Counted from the stretch's first letter, positions 30,326 through 41,278 are shown. The stretch: DNA of 64,000 nt from Xiphophorus maculatus (GCF_002775205.1 NC_036444.1:6366501-6430500); one strand, 5' to 3'. Notes: generated by a model from the sequence alone, not told the origin. Program-made: numbers and translations.

Positions 30326-31018
30326 ATGTTTTCTAATCTCCCCTCAGATTTTGTTCATGACACCAGCCTCATGTTGGTTTTTCAGTTCACTGAAGTACAA
30401 GCTTCCTTTCAAAGCTCTTTGCATGTTTTCCTTTACAAGCACAAATATTTCCTTAACACTGATCTCGAAAGCAAATATGTTCTGTTGCTAAAAAATTTAA
30501 ATGATACCAAATGGACATTTCCAACCACTTCAGATTTTGATACTGGTTTATTTTCTGCTTACGGTAAATAATTTTACAATGCAAACTTGATTTTATGAAG
30601 ATCAAACTGCCTAGTTTTGACTTTGAAACCAGGTAGCACAGGGAATATTAAATATCCCTGATATTTGTTTTGGTTGCTCAGGCTGATTTAGGACATTTTT
30701 GTGCTTCCCACTGGAGACAACATCAGCTCTGAATGGATCCAAACGCAATTTAAAAACTCTGACCAAGGTTTTATTGGTCTGATTTGGCAAAGGTTTGAAA
30801 CAGCTGACCTTTGTGTTCATGATCACATGATTTTTCACCCAGACATTACAGACTCCATCAGAGGGAAAACAGTTAATGATAGCTCCATATGGTTCATCCT
30901 GTTTAAGATGTTTAATTTGATCATTTTCAGCTTTTGCTTCAGTTTTCTTTCAAAATCTATTTTGTCTGTTTTGGAAACTTTTCACATTTCTTTCTCTTTT
31001 TTTGTTAAAACATTTTGA
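30326..31018 (+). other. Two adjacent open frames upstream of gene B, unrecognised
   Basis: Frames at 30326-30571 (81 codons, ending next to a GTAAATA donor-like site) and 30701-31018 (105 codons, of which the last third is hydrophobic). The matching DNA in segment 1 (about 24330-25040) is broken by stops and indels. They could be relics of a small two-exon gene carried in the ancestral segment, or chance. No known domain is seen. Confidence 0.2.
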
Positions 31019-31145
31019 ACCTTTACATAGTTGCATCCACAACGTTTTCCAAAATGCTACTTTGTGTTTTGTGTTAAATTCTATTGACTATATTGGGCCA
31101 ATATATTGAATAGGTTTTATCTAAACACTTTTTTCTATCTTGTTT

Positions 31146-31215
31146 AAGCAGTGGATTGGTTAGCGATGTAACTCCTCCTTCGTTGTCCTACTAATAAAAG
31201 GACAGGTGCGCCTAC
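31146..31215 (+). promoter_or_regulatory. Promoter cassette of CALHM-like gene B
   Basis: ATTGG at 31155-31159 within GCAGTGGATTGGTTAG is followed by AACTCCTCCTTC and a weaker TATA-like AATAAAAG at about 31193-31200. Same spacing as gene A. Confidence 0.55.
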
Positions 31216-31395
31216 TTTAATCTTTTTGTGCTTTTGCTTCCACAGTTGGCTTTATTTGTTTTGAACTTCTGTTTTAATTTTTTACTTACTGGATCAACCT
31301 CAAATTGGTTTATTTTGTTCATCTGAAGACATTGAAAATTTTTATTTTGTATTTTTGTTGCTGTTCTTCATCTTTATCTTGAGTCACACCATCAG
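31216..31395 (+). other. Putative 5'UTR exon of gene B
   Basis: Homologous to 25255-25433 and ending at ACCATCAG|GTAAATAT (GT at 31396). Acceptor for the coding exon is TTATAG at 33023-33028, three bases before the first ATG. Confidence 0.5.
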
Positions 31396-32548
31396 GTAAA
31401 TATAGTTTCTTGATTTAAACTGGTCAAATGTTGGATTCCTGAGTGATGTTTGGGAAAACGGCTTAGAAGTGACAAAAGGGAATCAGTCTAGGACGGTTAA
31501 ATTCATATCAAAAGGTCGACTTGTGATAAGATATTTTGTACAATTTACATGCATAGATAGGGCAGATAACCTGAAATATTCTCTTTTTTTTGCTTGCTTT
31601 TTTCCGTATAATCAGGAAAATACATCAGAGCAACAACAGTTCTTTATGTGGTTGTATTCAAGTCCAACCAAGAAGATTTATCAATAAAGACACAAGGAAG
31701 TAAAGTGAGTTTTATTATGTTTTATTGGGATTTTACTTGAAAAACCACCAGAGCAAGGTAGCATATAAAGTGAAATGAAGACCAAACATGCTTTCTAAAA
31801 CACAATATATATTTACAGTGTGCAACACACATGTATTCAGCCACTTTAACTCTGAAAGTATTTCATTTCTAAAATGTTCTTTTTGTGATCAGCAGGCTTG
31901 AAACCTTTGCCTCTGTTTCTGATATAGAGAAATGTTTCTGATTGTGTATTCAGATTGTCTGGATGGACTTTGTGGATTCAATTTTATTTTTTTTTAAATT
32001 AATTTCTTTATTTTTTGCTATGTGATTTAAGAGAAACATAAAAACAGTGCAGGTGACCATAACAGCAGGAACTAACAGAATATATTTGCATGAACCAGTT
32101 CCTTGTTTACAACGTCAAATTTTCTGTTTTCCAATAACTGTACAAATTATTCCCTATCACTATGGTAACATACCATAGTGAGGAGAGAGTTGAGTAAACA
32201 AAGTTTCCATTTTCCAGTCAGTTTCCCATCTGTCACATTTGCATAGGAGCAGATCTCTTTACACTAAACCTGAAATTAGCTTCTACGGACTGAAATCAAC
32301 ATCTGGAAAAGCTGTGCAGCTCGGTGAAAGTCAGTTATCACTTTCCCAGAAAGGGACTTTCTGTCTTACTGTGGCCTCCATAACCCAGAGTCAGACTCTT
32401 CTTGCTAGCAGTGTATTTATTTTCTTAACTGCAGTTAATGTTCCTTTCCTTTTTGTCGAGCTTGTTTTAACACATGGATGAAAAGACAGTTAATTGTCCA
32501 CAGTAGGTGTAAATGCATTTTAGATACCAGTTGCCAATATTGCTTTTG

Positions 32549-32979
32549 CTAGGCTTGTCACAATAAACAATAAGTCAATTAATTGCATGATAAATTACAA
32601 CAAATTCAATTTCCATTTGTACGATTTAATGTTCTCTTTTTCTACCAACAACTGGATGACAAAAGTCTCCAGTCTGGCGCCTTGGGCTCAACTAGCCCTT
32701 TTTTGAAGGACAATTTTGCTTAAAGAGACTTCATAATTAATTTTATTTGTTGTTTTTGGTTAAAATTCTTTATTTATTTCAGATATTTAAAATGTCTTCC
32801 AGTTCCAGTGTTAAATGTTTTTTAGAATTTAAAGTTTATTGATCTTTAAGAATGTGTTCTTGCATTATTATGCCATCACCATTATATTACTCGAAAACTA
32901 TCTCAACACATTGTCGTTTATCGCAATAACTTCTGGGACAAATTATCGTTCAGCGTAATTTGTTATTGAGACAAACCCA
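32549..32979 (-). mobile_element. CACAATAA-TIR MITE-like element in the 5' intron of gene B
   Basis: Reverse-orientation copy of the 9289-9724 family: AGGCTTGTCACAATAA at the left, TTATTGAGACAAACC at the right, with AAAATGTCTTCCAGTTCCAG inside. It ends about 45 bases before the splice acceptor of gene B. Confidence 0.7.
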
Positions 32980-33031
32980 GTTATTGCTTCTCCTGATTTA
33001 ATTTTTTTCTGTGTTTTCCCCGTTATAGACT

Positions 33032-33845
33032 ATGGATCCAACTATGGACCTGAGAAATAACTGGATGTCTAAACTGAAAGAAGAATTTTCCAGAAGTTCA
33101 GTGGCATCTACTTTAAGCTTTGTATTGATCCAGTTGGTGTTGGAGAAACTGGTGGAAACTGAGTTTTCATGCCCTTGTGACTCTAAATACAACTATTTAC
33201 ATACTTCAGTATGTTTCATTGTTCCACCATTTATAGTCTTTTCTCTAATGTATGTCTCTGCATGTCACTGTAAACTCTTTGACGCCTTGAAACTCGGCAT
33301 TATTCCAGCTGGAGTATGGTTGGTAATAGTGTTCCTTGATGGTCGTTATTACGCCTGTGCAATGACCGATTGGTCAGGGAAGTATGAAATGATTGTGAAC
33401 GCTGAACCTCAGAAATGGTGTCAACCATTAAACCCCAACTCATCTCAGGAGCTACTGGCCAAAACCCAGTTCCTGTATTCTGAATCGCAGGTAAGATATA
33501 AGGACGTTTTCCTGAGATTTGCACAAATGATGAGGAGTTTTTACTGCGAATGAAATCTAATTTTTAACATTTGTTTCTCTTTTTCCCTGTTTTTTTTAGT
33601 TCTTTGGATTCCTGGCAGCGTTTTTGTTGACATTTGTTTATATTTTATGTTTGATCATCTCTTCCTTGTTCTCATACTGCTGTCCAAACATGGACAGAAT
33701 GACCATATTCCTTCTTTCCATTTTTATCGTTCCATTGTCTACTTATTGTTTAGTTCTACGGATTTTTGACTCTATTTTGGTTGCCTGTTCATGTGGTTTG
33801 GTTTGTCTGGCCCTGATGTTCGCAGGTAAACTCACAGAGGACTGA
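33032..33845 (+). CDS. CALHM-like gene B with extended hydrophobic C-terminus (234 aa)
   Basis: Predicted CALHM-family membrane protein. Exons 33032-33490 and 33600-33845 join in phase 0 (CGCAG|GTAAGA, TTTTTTTAG|TTC): 153 plus 81 codons. ATG at 33032 is first in the exon; a second in-frame ATG (codon 5) corresponds to the start used by gene A. CPC is at residues 47-49; FLDGRYYACA, KWCQP and SESQ|FFGF match genes A, C and D. The first exon encodes three membrane segments as in A. The second exon differs: after TM4 (FFGFLAAFLLTFVYILCLII) come two further hydrophobic stretches (TIFLLSIFIVPLSTYCLVL and SILVACSCGLVCLALMFAG) before the end KLTED. Exon 2 is open for 82 codons with no stop, so this is either a genuine six-helix form or the outcome of a frame change relative to A. 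An hAT-like element starts 28 bases after the stop and must form or replace the 3'UTR. Confidence 0.75.
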
Positions 33846-33872
33846 AGAGTTTAATAACTAACAGGATGTACT

Positions 33873-35392
33873 CAGGGCCGGCCCAAGCCTCCATGGGGCC
33901 CTGAGCGAAATTTGGTTGAGGGGCCCTCTACTTCTGCTAACAATGTGGATGCTGGAATCAACAGACGATTAGATCATTCACACACCTGATATAAACTTTT
34001 TGCATCTTTGATGGAGCTGTTTGCATTATACCCTATGCATGTATAGTATAGGATACATTTATCAGCCAGTTGATTTCTGGGTTAATTGTGGGGGATCATG
34101 ATCGGAAGATACTTACATGTGAAGCCCATCTTATCCACTGATCTTATTTTCGTCAGCAAAGGTTTAAAAATCAGCCTCTGTTCTCTTCTGCTCTGCAGTG
34201 AAAGTTTGACTGACCAGGTCAGGTCTGAACATTTACAGTTAACAATATCCACCCCGCTGTTGCCAACTCAGCAACTTTCTTGCTACATTTAGCAACATTT
34301 CAGACAAAAAAAAATTGGTATCGGCCACAATAAAAATCAGCAGGTCAGGCTCTTTAAAGATCAGTAACCAGAAAACTGCAATCAGTGCAGCTCTACACAC
34401 ATATTCATGACATTCTTTGATTAATTAAATAAATTTCTCTTAAGCATAACTCCAATACCTAAAAATGTCATTTACAGCAAGTGAGTTTTTCTTCCCTGAG
34501 AATGTGGGCCGGTACCGGTACCGGTCCACATTCTCAGGGTTGATTCTGAGCCTAGAAATGCCGGGTTGATTCTGAAATGATTTTAACAGAAGTTTCACAT
34601 AACTTAGAAGTTGATGTAAAAATATTGTTTGTTTTAGCCACATAAATGATAAGCAGCAAACAACATATCACCAACTACAGCATAGAGCAGCTCATTGATG
34701 TAGCAGCCATGTAGCCTGATGGAAACCATTTTGCTGGACTATATCAAACATTGAGAAGTTTTAATTATTGTTATTAAACATGCCATTTTGAAGCCAAAAA
34801 ACCTCAGAAATATACAGAGCCAACTAGGAGAATCAACTCATTTAAAGTTTAAACTGAGCTTCACACAAAGAGCCTAGCATAAATGTTTGGCTGTTGAACT
34901 GGACCGCTCCAGGTCGCTATCAAGCTAGTTTTCTATTAGCAGCTTCACAAATCTTTTTTATAAACATTACATTACGAAGACATATTAAAACAAACCTTTA
35001 TCTTGGCTTTTTTCTATTCTTCCTCTTTCCTCCCTCCCTGAAGGATAAGTCCTTTTTTGAGAAATTGTTTTGCTAACTTATCTTCTACCGGAGCTTTGGA
35101 CGTTTGGATGCGCTCTGCACCGCAGCTCATATTACCAGCAAAGCATGCGGTACCTACCGCGGCCACCAGGGGACCCCAAGAGCATTTTTTTTCTTTTTGT
35201 CCATAAAATAATTTCTACATACATTATCAAATATATTATTGTAAAAACAAATCACTTCATGAGGAAATTGTTTTTGTTATTATAATGACATTGAAATCGT
35301 TACTAAAAAAAAAAAAAAATCGGCTCTACTGAGGGGGCCCCTTGGTGGCCCTAAGCGGCTGCTTGGTTTGCTTATGCCTTAGGCCGGCCCTG
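33873..35392. mobile_element. hAT-like non-autonomous element 1
   Basis: A 1.5-kb element bounded by CAGGGCCGGCCC at the left and GGCCGGCCCTG at the right. Subterminal parts are GC-rich and partly inverted (GGGGCCCTGAGCG and GGCCCTAAGCGGC). No transposase frame is seen. Eight-base flanks (GATGTACT, CTCAGAAC) do not match, so the target duplication is lost or the element is rearranged. A 46-bp palindrome lies inside at 34494-34539. It separates gene B from gene C. Confidence 0.65.
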
Positions 35393-35396
35393 CTCA

Positions 35397-35490
35397 GAAC
35401 TAGAACCAAATATGGAGAAACAGCATTCAGCTTCTATGTACCACAACAAACTTTCAGAAAACTGCAAAACAGCCGAAACACCGAGTTAAA
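35397..35490 (+). mobile_element. LINE-like 3' fragment next to gene C
   Basis: AACTAGAACCAAATATGG ... AGAAAACTGCAAAACAGC is related to the fragment at 9855-10005. It lies directly between hAT-like element 1 and the first codon of gene C, where a promoter and 5' exon would be expected. Confidence 0.45.
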
Positions 35491-35575
35491 TTAAATCTAG
35501 AGTTTCTTTGATTAGCAGTAAGTTGAACATTGATCAACATATTTGATGTTTGATAATGACATTTGACAAAATGTG

Positions 35576-36320
35576 ATGTTTATTGCTCATTTCATAATTG
35601 GTAACTCTGCGACGTTTCCTGATGTAAAGCACTTTGAACGGCTCTCAGCAGTGAAGGGAGGCCTTGAGAATAATCCTATGGCATCAAACATTGGCTTTGC
35701 ACTGATCCTTCTCTGCTTTGAGAAAATTGTAGAGTTGGAGTTTGTTTGTCCCTGTCAGTCGAAACTGAATGTTATCTCTGCGTTATCATTTTTAGTAGCT
35801 CCAGCATTGATTGTCTTTATGCTCATGCTTAAAACTGAAAGTCCGTGTAAATCATGTGTGCAAAATGTCCTTGGTGGTGTAGTTCCTGCTGTAACATGGT
35901 GTATAATACTGTTAATAGATGGTCGTTATTATTCCTGTTTTTGGACCAACTGGTCAGGATACTATGAACTTAGTGAGAGTGAGACTGCTTCCCCTCTGAA
36001 ATGGTGTAAACCATTTAATTTATCTCATGGAGAAGAGATCCAGACTCTGGAGTGGTACTCCAAGTCACAGGTAAGAGCTAGTTTCTACTTGTTTTACATT
36101 CATCAGCATATACACAGCTGTTAAACATTGACATTATTTTTACATGCATTTTCTTGATGTGTTTATTTAAAAGGTCATTGGACTCTGGGTTGCAGTTGGT
36201 CTCACTCTAGTTTTTAAGCTCTATTTGCTCTGTATGTCCTTTTGCTGCAAACATCAAGAAAGAACAGACAATGTAGATCCCTCTGAAGACATCCCTCTAG
36301 AGGTGCAGAACAGAGAATGA
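35576..36320 (+). CDS. CALHM-like gene C, near-twin of D with a replaced 5' end (213 aa as read)
   Basis: Predicted CALHM-family protein. Exons 35576-36070 and 36174-36320 join in phase 0 (CACAG|GTAAGA, AAAAG|GTC). From LSAVKGGLENN onward it matches gene D with only a few substitutions, including CPC, LIDGRYYSCF, KWCKP and the SKSQ|VIGLW junction, and both end EVQNRE. Upstream the two part: where D has ATGGATGTA, C has CCTGATGTA, so the D start codon is gone. Reading starts at ATG 35576 with an in-frame TGA at 35564, giving about 20 unrelated N-terminal residues. A later ATG just before TM1 is the other option. No promoter cassette is found within 1.7 kb upstream; mobile-element sequence is there instead. 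It may be a silent copy, or expressed from a new 5' end. AATAAA near 36441 could be the poly(A) signal. Confidence 0.65.
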
Positions 36321-37340
36321 CAGAAATTCAGAAAACAATCACATTTGGTGGGAGGACTACCAATTTGAACAATCAGACATAATGCAGAAAATCTAGAGTA
36401 ACGTTAAAATATCTTCCAATTATTCAAGTGCTATGGCAGATAATAAAACATTTGTAAGATATACTAAATTTACTTCTAGTTATAACAAAACAATGTCTTT
36501 ACTTTCAAAATGTTATGTTAAATGGTTTGTTAGAATATTAATGCATGATATTTCTTGTTTAGATCATTTATTGTATTATACATTCTAACTGTTATTTTTT
36601 GTTTCTTAAACATATTTACATTATATTCTGTATAATTTTGAAATCATCATATTCAAGTCCAAGGTGTTATTTCCCTGTTACAGAGACTCTTTTCCGTGTG
36701 TCTAGCTTGATGCTTTGGGTGTGGCTTCATGTTGAACCTGAGCATACAGCTAAACAAGTCTACTTATTCAAATCCTCCATTGTTTCGGGAAAGATTGAAA
36801 TTTAATCATGTTTATTTTTTTATTTTCATTTTCCAAGTTGCAGGACACCAGCTTTAGATAACCTTCGCCTCCACTCTCACTTTTCTAAATAAAATTCATT
36901 GCAACAAATTGCTCTTTCTAAATTAATTAAAATAAGAGTCTACCTATTTGTGTTCTGTGAAGGCATCAAGCGTTTAGTAGAGAACATTAGACATCAAGCG
37001 GCATCACAAAACCTGAACAACTTTGAGGGTTTATAGTTAAAAAAAACCTCACTTAACAAAAACAAATAAACTCCACTAAACAGGTCATTTACATTTTAGC
37101 AACACAGTCTGTCTTTTCTGTTCATCTCTCATTAGTTGATCCAAGTTTAACTAGGGAAACAATGTTTCTTTGCAGAGAAACAAGACATGTAAGTGAAAAT
37201 ACATACATTTTCATCCTGTGTCTTAAGCTGGGATGCATCAGTGTTGCAAAAAAATTGTTTTTTCAATAGCCTGCTTGTTGTGTTCATATCTTTTTTAATT
37301 CAAAAATCATTTCAGTCTTAATAAGGTAAAGTAAGTAAAG
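36321..37340 (+). repeat. Flank of gene C duplicated downstream of gene D
   Basis: From the stop codon of C to about 37540 the sequence matches 44444-46480 base for base with few changes, apart from the 816-bp insertion at 44993-45808. Small open frames here recur in both copies simply because the DNA is duplicated. Confidence 0.85.
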
Positions 37341-37344
37341 AAAA

Positions 37345-37400
37345 AGCAGTGGATTGGCTAGTTGGACAACTCCTCCTTCAGCATCTCCTCTGATAAATAA
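37345..37400 (+). promoter_or_regulatory. Third promoter cassette, possibly serving gene D
   Basis: GCAGTGGATTGGCTAGT (ATTGG 37353-37357), ACTCCTCCTTC and a TATA-like GATAAATA at 37392-37399 follow the order seen before A and B. The next CALHM-like coding exon downstream is D, 6.3 kb away, beyond an hAT-like and a Gag-protease element. Whether it still drives D is unknown. Confidence 0.45.
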
Positions 37401-37546
37401 CATGAAGGTTAGACTGAATACACTCACTTAAAGGATTCTTTATATTTTCTGACACACTTTTCTGATAAATAGCTTTCATTTGTTTCTTGGACTTGTAGTT
37501 TAAAATATTTCATAATAAGTTGCGTTTGAAAATTTAGCATTAGAAT

Positions 37547-37594
37547 TCCAGGTGGATTCCAGGTAGATTCCAGGTGGATTCCAGGTAGATTCCA
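37547..37594 (+). repeat. 11-bp minisatellite of donor-like units
   Basis: About four tandem copies of ATTCCAGGTGG / ATTCCAGGTAG. Each contains CAG|GTRG, a usable 5' splice-site shape, and the array lies where the 5'UTR exon of the cassette would end. The copy behind gene D (46480) lacks it. Confidence 0.7.
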
Positions 37595-37622
37595 GAGATG
37601 CGCATTGCAGCAGCTGTTCTTC

Positions 37623-38582
37623 CAGGGCCGGCCCAAGGTAATAAGGGGCCTTAGACAGAACCCCCTCCCTCCGGAACCCGTCCTACTAAGAGCCTCAGCA
37701 TCGCTAACATGTTTAAATATCGATCAGGTGAATCTGTGAGAGGGAGACCAGGTTTATTGGCCGAGTTTAAAATCAATCACTGATTATTGGTTATTTGCTG
37801 TGATGTATTTGTGAACAAACCCAATTCAAACACAAAGATTACATCATATTGTAGCCATGGTAACACAACAATCAAACTATCAAGATAATTCTTTAAACTT
37901 TTACAAAGTAAACATCCTAATTAAATCATAATGTACTATTTATTTTTCTCAGCTGAATGCATTAAATAAAGTTTAATAACATTGTCATTTTCTATAAATG
38001 ATGCTACAGGTTTAGATCTATGGTCTGTGTTACAATTAGACTATTTCTAGGGGCCCCTGAATGTCTGGAGGCCCCTGAATGGCCCCTACCAGCAGCTACT
38101 GAGTTTTCTTTGCCTTTATATCTCAGTCTTATAATTCTAGATCTAGAGGTTTAACATCAAACTATTATATAGAGTTAACCCCCTTGAGCTTTGTGATCTA
38201 TAAATCAGCCTGCAGCCAGGTTGTTCTAGAGGTTAAATAGATATTATTAGGGCTTAATTAGTAAAATGGCAGCAATTTTGCTTATTTCATAACTTTATAA
38301 CCTTTAACCTTCTCTCCTCTGGTCTAGTTAACAGCTACAGTCTCAGATCAGCTCAGCCCTCCAGGACTGTCAGCAGCAGAAACAGAAACTTTATACCTGT
38401 TGGGGAAAATATAGATTATATTTGCTTTGCATTTCCCTGCATGATGGCAATGATATAGTAGGATCCAATTAAATTCTTGATTAATATGGGTTGTTGCTGT
38501 GTTGTTGTATTGTGTTTTTGTTCAATGTGCCCCTTTTTAAAATTTGAGCCCCTGCCCCTCCAAAGGTCTCTGCACGGCCCTG
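37623..38582. mobile_element. hAT-like non-autonomous element 2
   Basis: It begins CAGGGCCGGCCC and ends GCACGGCCCTG, with GGGGCC-rich subterminal stretches like element 1. The 960-bp body is non-coding. Flanking octamers do not match, and its right end abuts directly, within 2 bases, the repeat that bounds the Gag-protease element. Confidence 0.55.
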
Positions 38583-38744
38583 TATATGCACCAAAACCAA
38601 AACCACTGTTTCCTGTTTTTTTCACACCTAAGGGCGTCATGCTTTTGCAGCATGAGGTGTGAACTTCAATTCTGCTACGAAAGCATCGTCTTCTGATGCT
38701 GCTTTTGTAGCCGCAGTTACCTGCCTGGCCCATAAGTGTTACAC
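38581..38744 (+). repeat. 5' LTR-like direct repeat
   Basis: Begins TGTATATGCACCAAAACC and ends AAGTGTTACAC; 31 bases separate it from the Gag start codon. Matched by 43155-43299. Confidence 0.55.
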
Positions 38745-38775
38745 TGTGACTGTTTTGGTGAATGTGTATTGAAAT

Positions 38776-40416
38776 ATGGATTTCTTTGACCAAATTGGTA
38801 TCAATGTTGCTCATTCTGTCATCATTAGTGGTGTAACAAACACTCAAGCAGATGATGAGATCATCAATCATTTACATAGTTATGGTGGAATTAAGGTTTT
38901 TACTGTTACTGCACGTGAGAGTCCATTTTATAAAAACCTGGTCATTGAATTTATTAATTCTGCAGATTTGGATAAGCTAGAATCGTTTTTACCATATGTT
39001 TATCCATCTCAGGCTGCAGAAGATGTTATATTTGTTGTTAAATTACTTTCAAGAGAGTGCCCTGCCACAGCCACAGTGGACACCACCCTACCTCCCGATT
39101 ACCTCCATGAACTGAAACGTATTTCCCAGCAGAGTGGACAATCATTTGATGACGTTTTGAGAGGAGTTTTTGAACAAATAAGTGCTCATTTAGGAATGGC
39201 GGCTACCGGAGGGGAGCCTGATGAGGATGATGAAGGGGATGGTGATGAGGAGGATATTGTTGAAGTACTTACCACTGAAAGAGAGTCCAGTCAGACTCAG
39301 CCATCTACTCTTCCCTCAAACCAATCAGATCAGTCCACCACCTACCAGCAGGGACCACAAACTCAACCAAATCCAGCTACAAATGTGGGGTCGAGAATTT
39401 CCCTCTCGGGGAATGATCTGAATCCTTCTGGGGTTCAAAGGGTTGTTGTTGAACACATTGTGCGCAGAGATGATGTAAATCTTCAACCTCTGTCTTCATT
39501 TAGACTACGTACCTTTTCAGGAAGACTTCCAAAACCTCAGCATGAGGTAGATTATGAATCCTGGAGGTCTCAAATAGACGTTTTTAATGCAGATCCAAGT
39601 CTTACACCTTTACATGTTACAAGGCACATTTTGGAAGGTTTACTCCCTCCAGCTGCTGACCTAGTAAAAGGTTTGGGGCCTGATTCCCTACCTGCAACAT
39701 TTTTGCAGGTACTTGATTCTGCATATGCCACTGTTGAGGACGGAGAAGAATTGCTTGCAAAATTTTTAAACATGCTTCAGGACCCTGGGGAATGACCATC
39801 TTCTTATCTGCAGAGACTCCAGTTGGCTCTCAGCACAGTGGTGAAGCGTGGTGAGATTCTCGCAGAAGAAATAGACAAATATTTGTTAAAACAATTTTGT
39901 AGAGGTTGCTGGGATAACAGCATGATAAACAAACTGCAACTAGAAAAGAAAAAAGACCAACCACCTCCCTTCTCAGAGCTTTTATTAACACTTAGAACAG
40001 AAGAAGACGGACAGTTGGCAAAAGAGATGTTAATGAAAAAACATATTCCATCAGTCAAACATTGTGTCAATGTACAAGCTCACACTACCAGTGCATGCTC
40101 ATGTGGCCATCTATCAGACTCAGGTGCTATTGACGACTTGAGGAAGCAAATGCTGAAGCTGCAGAGTCAAATGTCAGCCTGGTTGTCTAAAGACTCCAAT
40201 TCTGCTAAACCAGAAAAAACACCTCTGAAAAAACAGGAACCAAAAACTGGCCAAACCAATAGTAGGCCAAAGTCTTGGTTCTGCTTCAAGTGTGGACCGG
40301 ATGGTCACATTTCTCCCAACTGTTCCAGTCAGCCAAATTCCAGCCTGGTTGAAGAAAAACGCCACCAGCTTAAACACAAACAGCAGTCCTGGGAGAAAAG
40401 TAAACCATCAAACTAG
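38776..40416 (+). pseudogene. PNMA-like Gag, interrupted by one in-frame stop
   Basis: An old retroelement structural gene. In order: an RRM-like N-terminal domain of the PNMA/ZCCHC12 kind (SVIISGVTNTQADDEIINHL, about residues 14-90), an acidic low-complexity linker (EPDEDDEGDGDEEDIVEV), a capsid-like domain starting LRTFSGRLPKPQ, and near the end a zinc knuckle CFKCGPDGHISPNC (C-X2-C-X4-H-X4-C, bases about 40282-40323). A single TGA at 39793-39795 splits the frame inside the capsid region; reading continues in the same frame on the other side to TAG at 40414. Everything else is open over 547 codons, so the copy is not very old. PNMA genes of mammals descend from Ty3-type Gag, which explains the resemblance. 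Confidence 0.75.
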
Positions 40417-41165
40417 AAGCAGTTCTTACTGAGGGACAAGTGGGAGCTGCAACCAGTGAATATCCCCACACCAAAGACTCATCTTCATATTTTTCATTAC
40501 CTAAAGGATTAGTGGGAACAAGAAGTACTGGCGAGGTGAAGATTAAAGGGATCAATTTTCATTGTCTCTTGGACACAGGTTCCCAAGTCACCACAATTTC
40601 ACATTCCTTCTATAACACCCATCTATCAGATCACAAAATAAAACCAATAAATGATCTTTTGGAGATAGACGGTGCAAATGGTCAGAGGGTGCCTTATATT
40701 GGATATGTGGAACTCTGTTTGACATTTCCCCTTGTGTTCCTAGGAGAAGAGATGGACATAAAGACCTTGGCCTTGGTTGTTCCAGACCTGCGATCATCAC
40801 AACCCCCTGTTCTGATTGGCACCAACACTTTGGATGTCGTGTATAACCAATGCTGTCAGTCACAGTCTGAGTTCCATCCTGTGCCTTTTGGATATAGAGC
40901 AGTGCATAAAATTTTGGAGATAAAGCAAAAAATACCAACCGATGACTATCATGGCATTCTAAAAATGCAGTCATCCATCCCACAGGTTGTTCCTGCTCAG
41001 AAGACTGCTGTGTTGGATGCTTTTCTCATTTGCGACCACGTCAGCCACCAACTCGTCTGCAGTATTCAACACTTGGCCATCCACTTCTGCAGAGCATCCA
41101 GGCCCTGTTTCAAGGACTCAGCACAATCTTTACATCTGCTCTGGAACTGGGTGAGACCTCTGTGA
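40404..41165 (+). CDS. Retropepsin-like aspartic protease frame
   Basis: The frame opens after TAA at 40401, in the -1 frame relative to Gag, and overlaps the end of Gag by about 13 bases, as in Gag-Pro read-through by frameshift. LLDTGSQVTTIS (Asp codon at 40572) is the catalytic motif, YIGYVEL the flap-like segment and PVLIGTNTLD the hydrophobic-Gly segment of retropepsins. About 70 residues after the protease resemble nothing known. A frame change near 41030 puts the continuation (41030-41260) in another frame. No polymerase follows. Confidence 0.65.
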   Translation, partial: TIKLEAVLTEGQVGAATSEYPHTKDSSSYFSLPKGLVGTRSTGEVKIKGINFHCLLDTGSQVTTISHSFYNTHLSDHKIKPINDLLEIDGANGQRVPYIGYVELCLTFPLVFLGEEMDIKTLALVVPDLRSSQPPVLIGTNTLDVVYNQCCQSQSEFHPVPFGYRAVHKILEIKQKIPTDDYHGILKMQSSIPQVVPAQKTAVLDAFLICDHVSHQLVCSIQHLAIHFCRASRPCFKDSAQSLHLLWNWVRPL

Positions 41166-41278
41166 CCTCTACATCATGTGACAGTATGGTGTGTCACCAG
41201 CCGGTTGCATGTACGAGGCCGAACATGAGTTCAGGGGGGGAACCTGTAACCTGCAATTAGTCAAGGACTTTTATTTTT

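Larger units (their letters stand above)
28578..33860 (+). repeat. Tandem segment 2 (contains CALHM-like gene B)
   Basis: Collinear with segment 1 (22410-27830): the GGTGGCGCCA block at 29110, Tc1 remnant at 29340, promoter cassette at 31150, 5' exon ending 31395, coding exons from 33032. Segment 2 additionally carries a MITE-like element (32549-32979) in the 5' intron. Confidence 0.7.

Noticed and set aside
36599-36805. 68-codon frame repeated at 44740-44997
   Set aside because: Present twice only because the 3' flanks of C and D are duplicated; the two copies differ in length and have no motif or splice context.
37424-37636. 70-codon frame across the minisatellite on the minus strand
   Set aside because: Generated by the 11-bp tandem repeat, which is open by chance.
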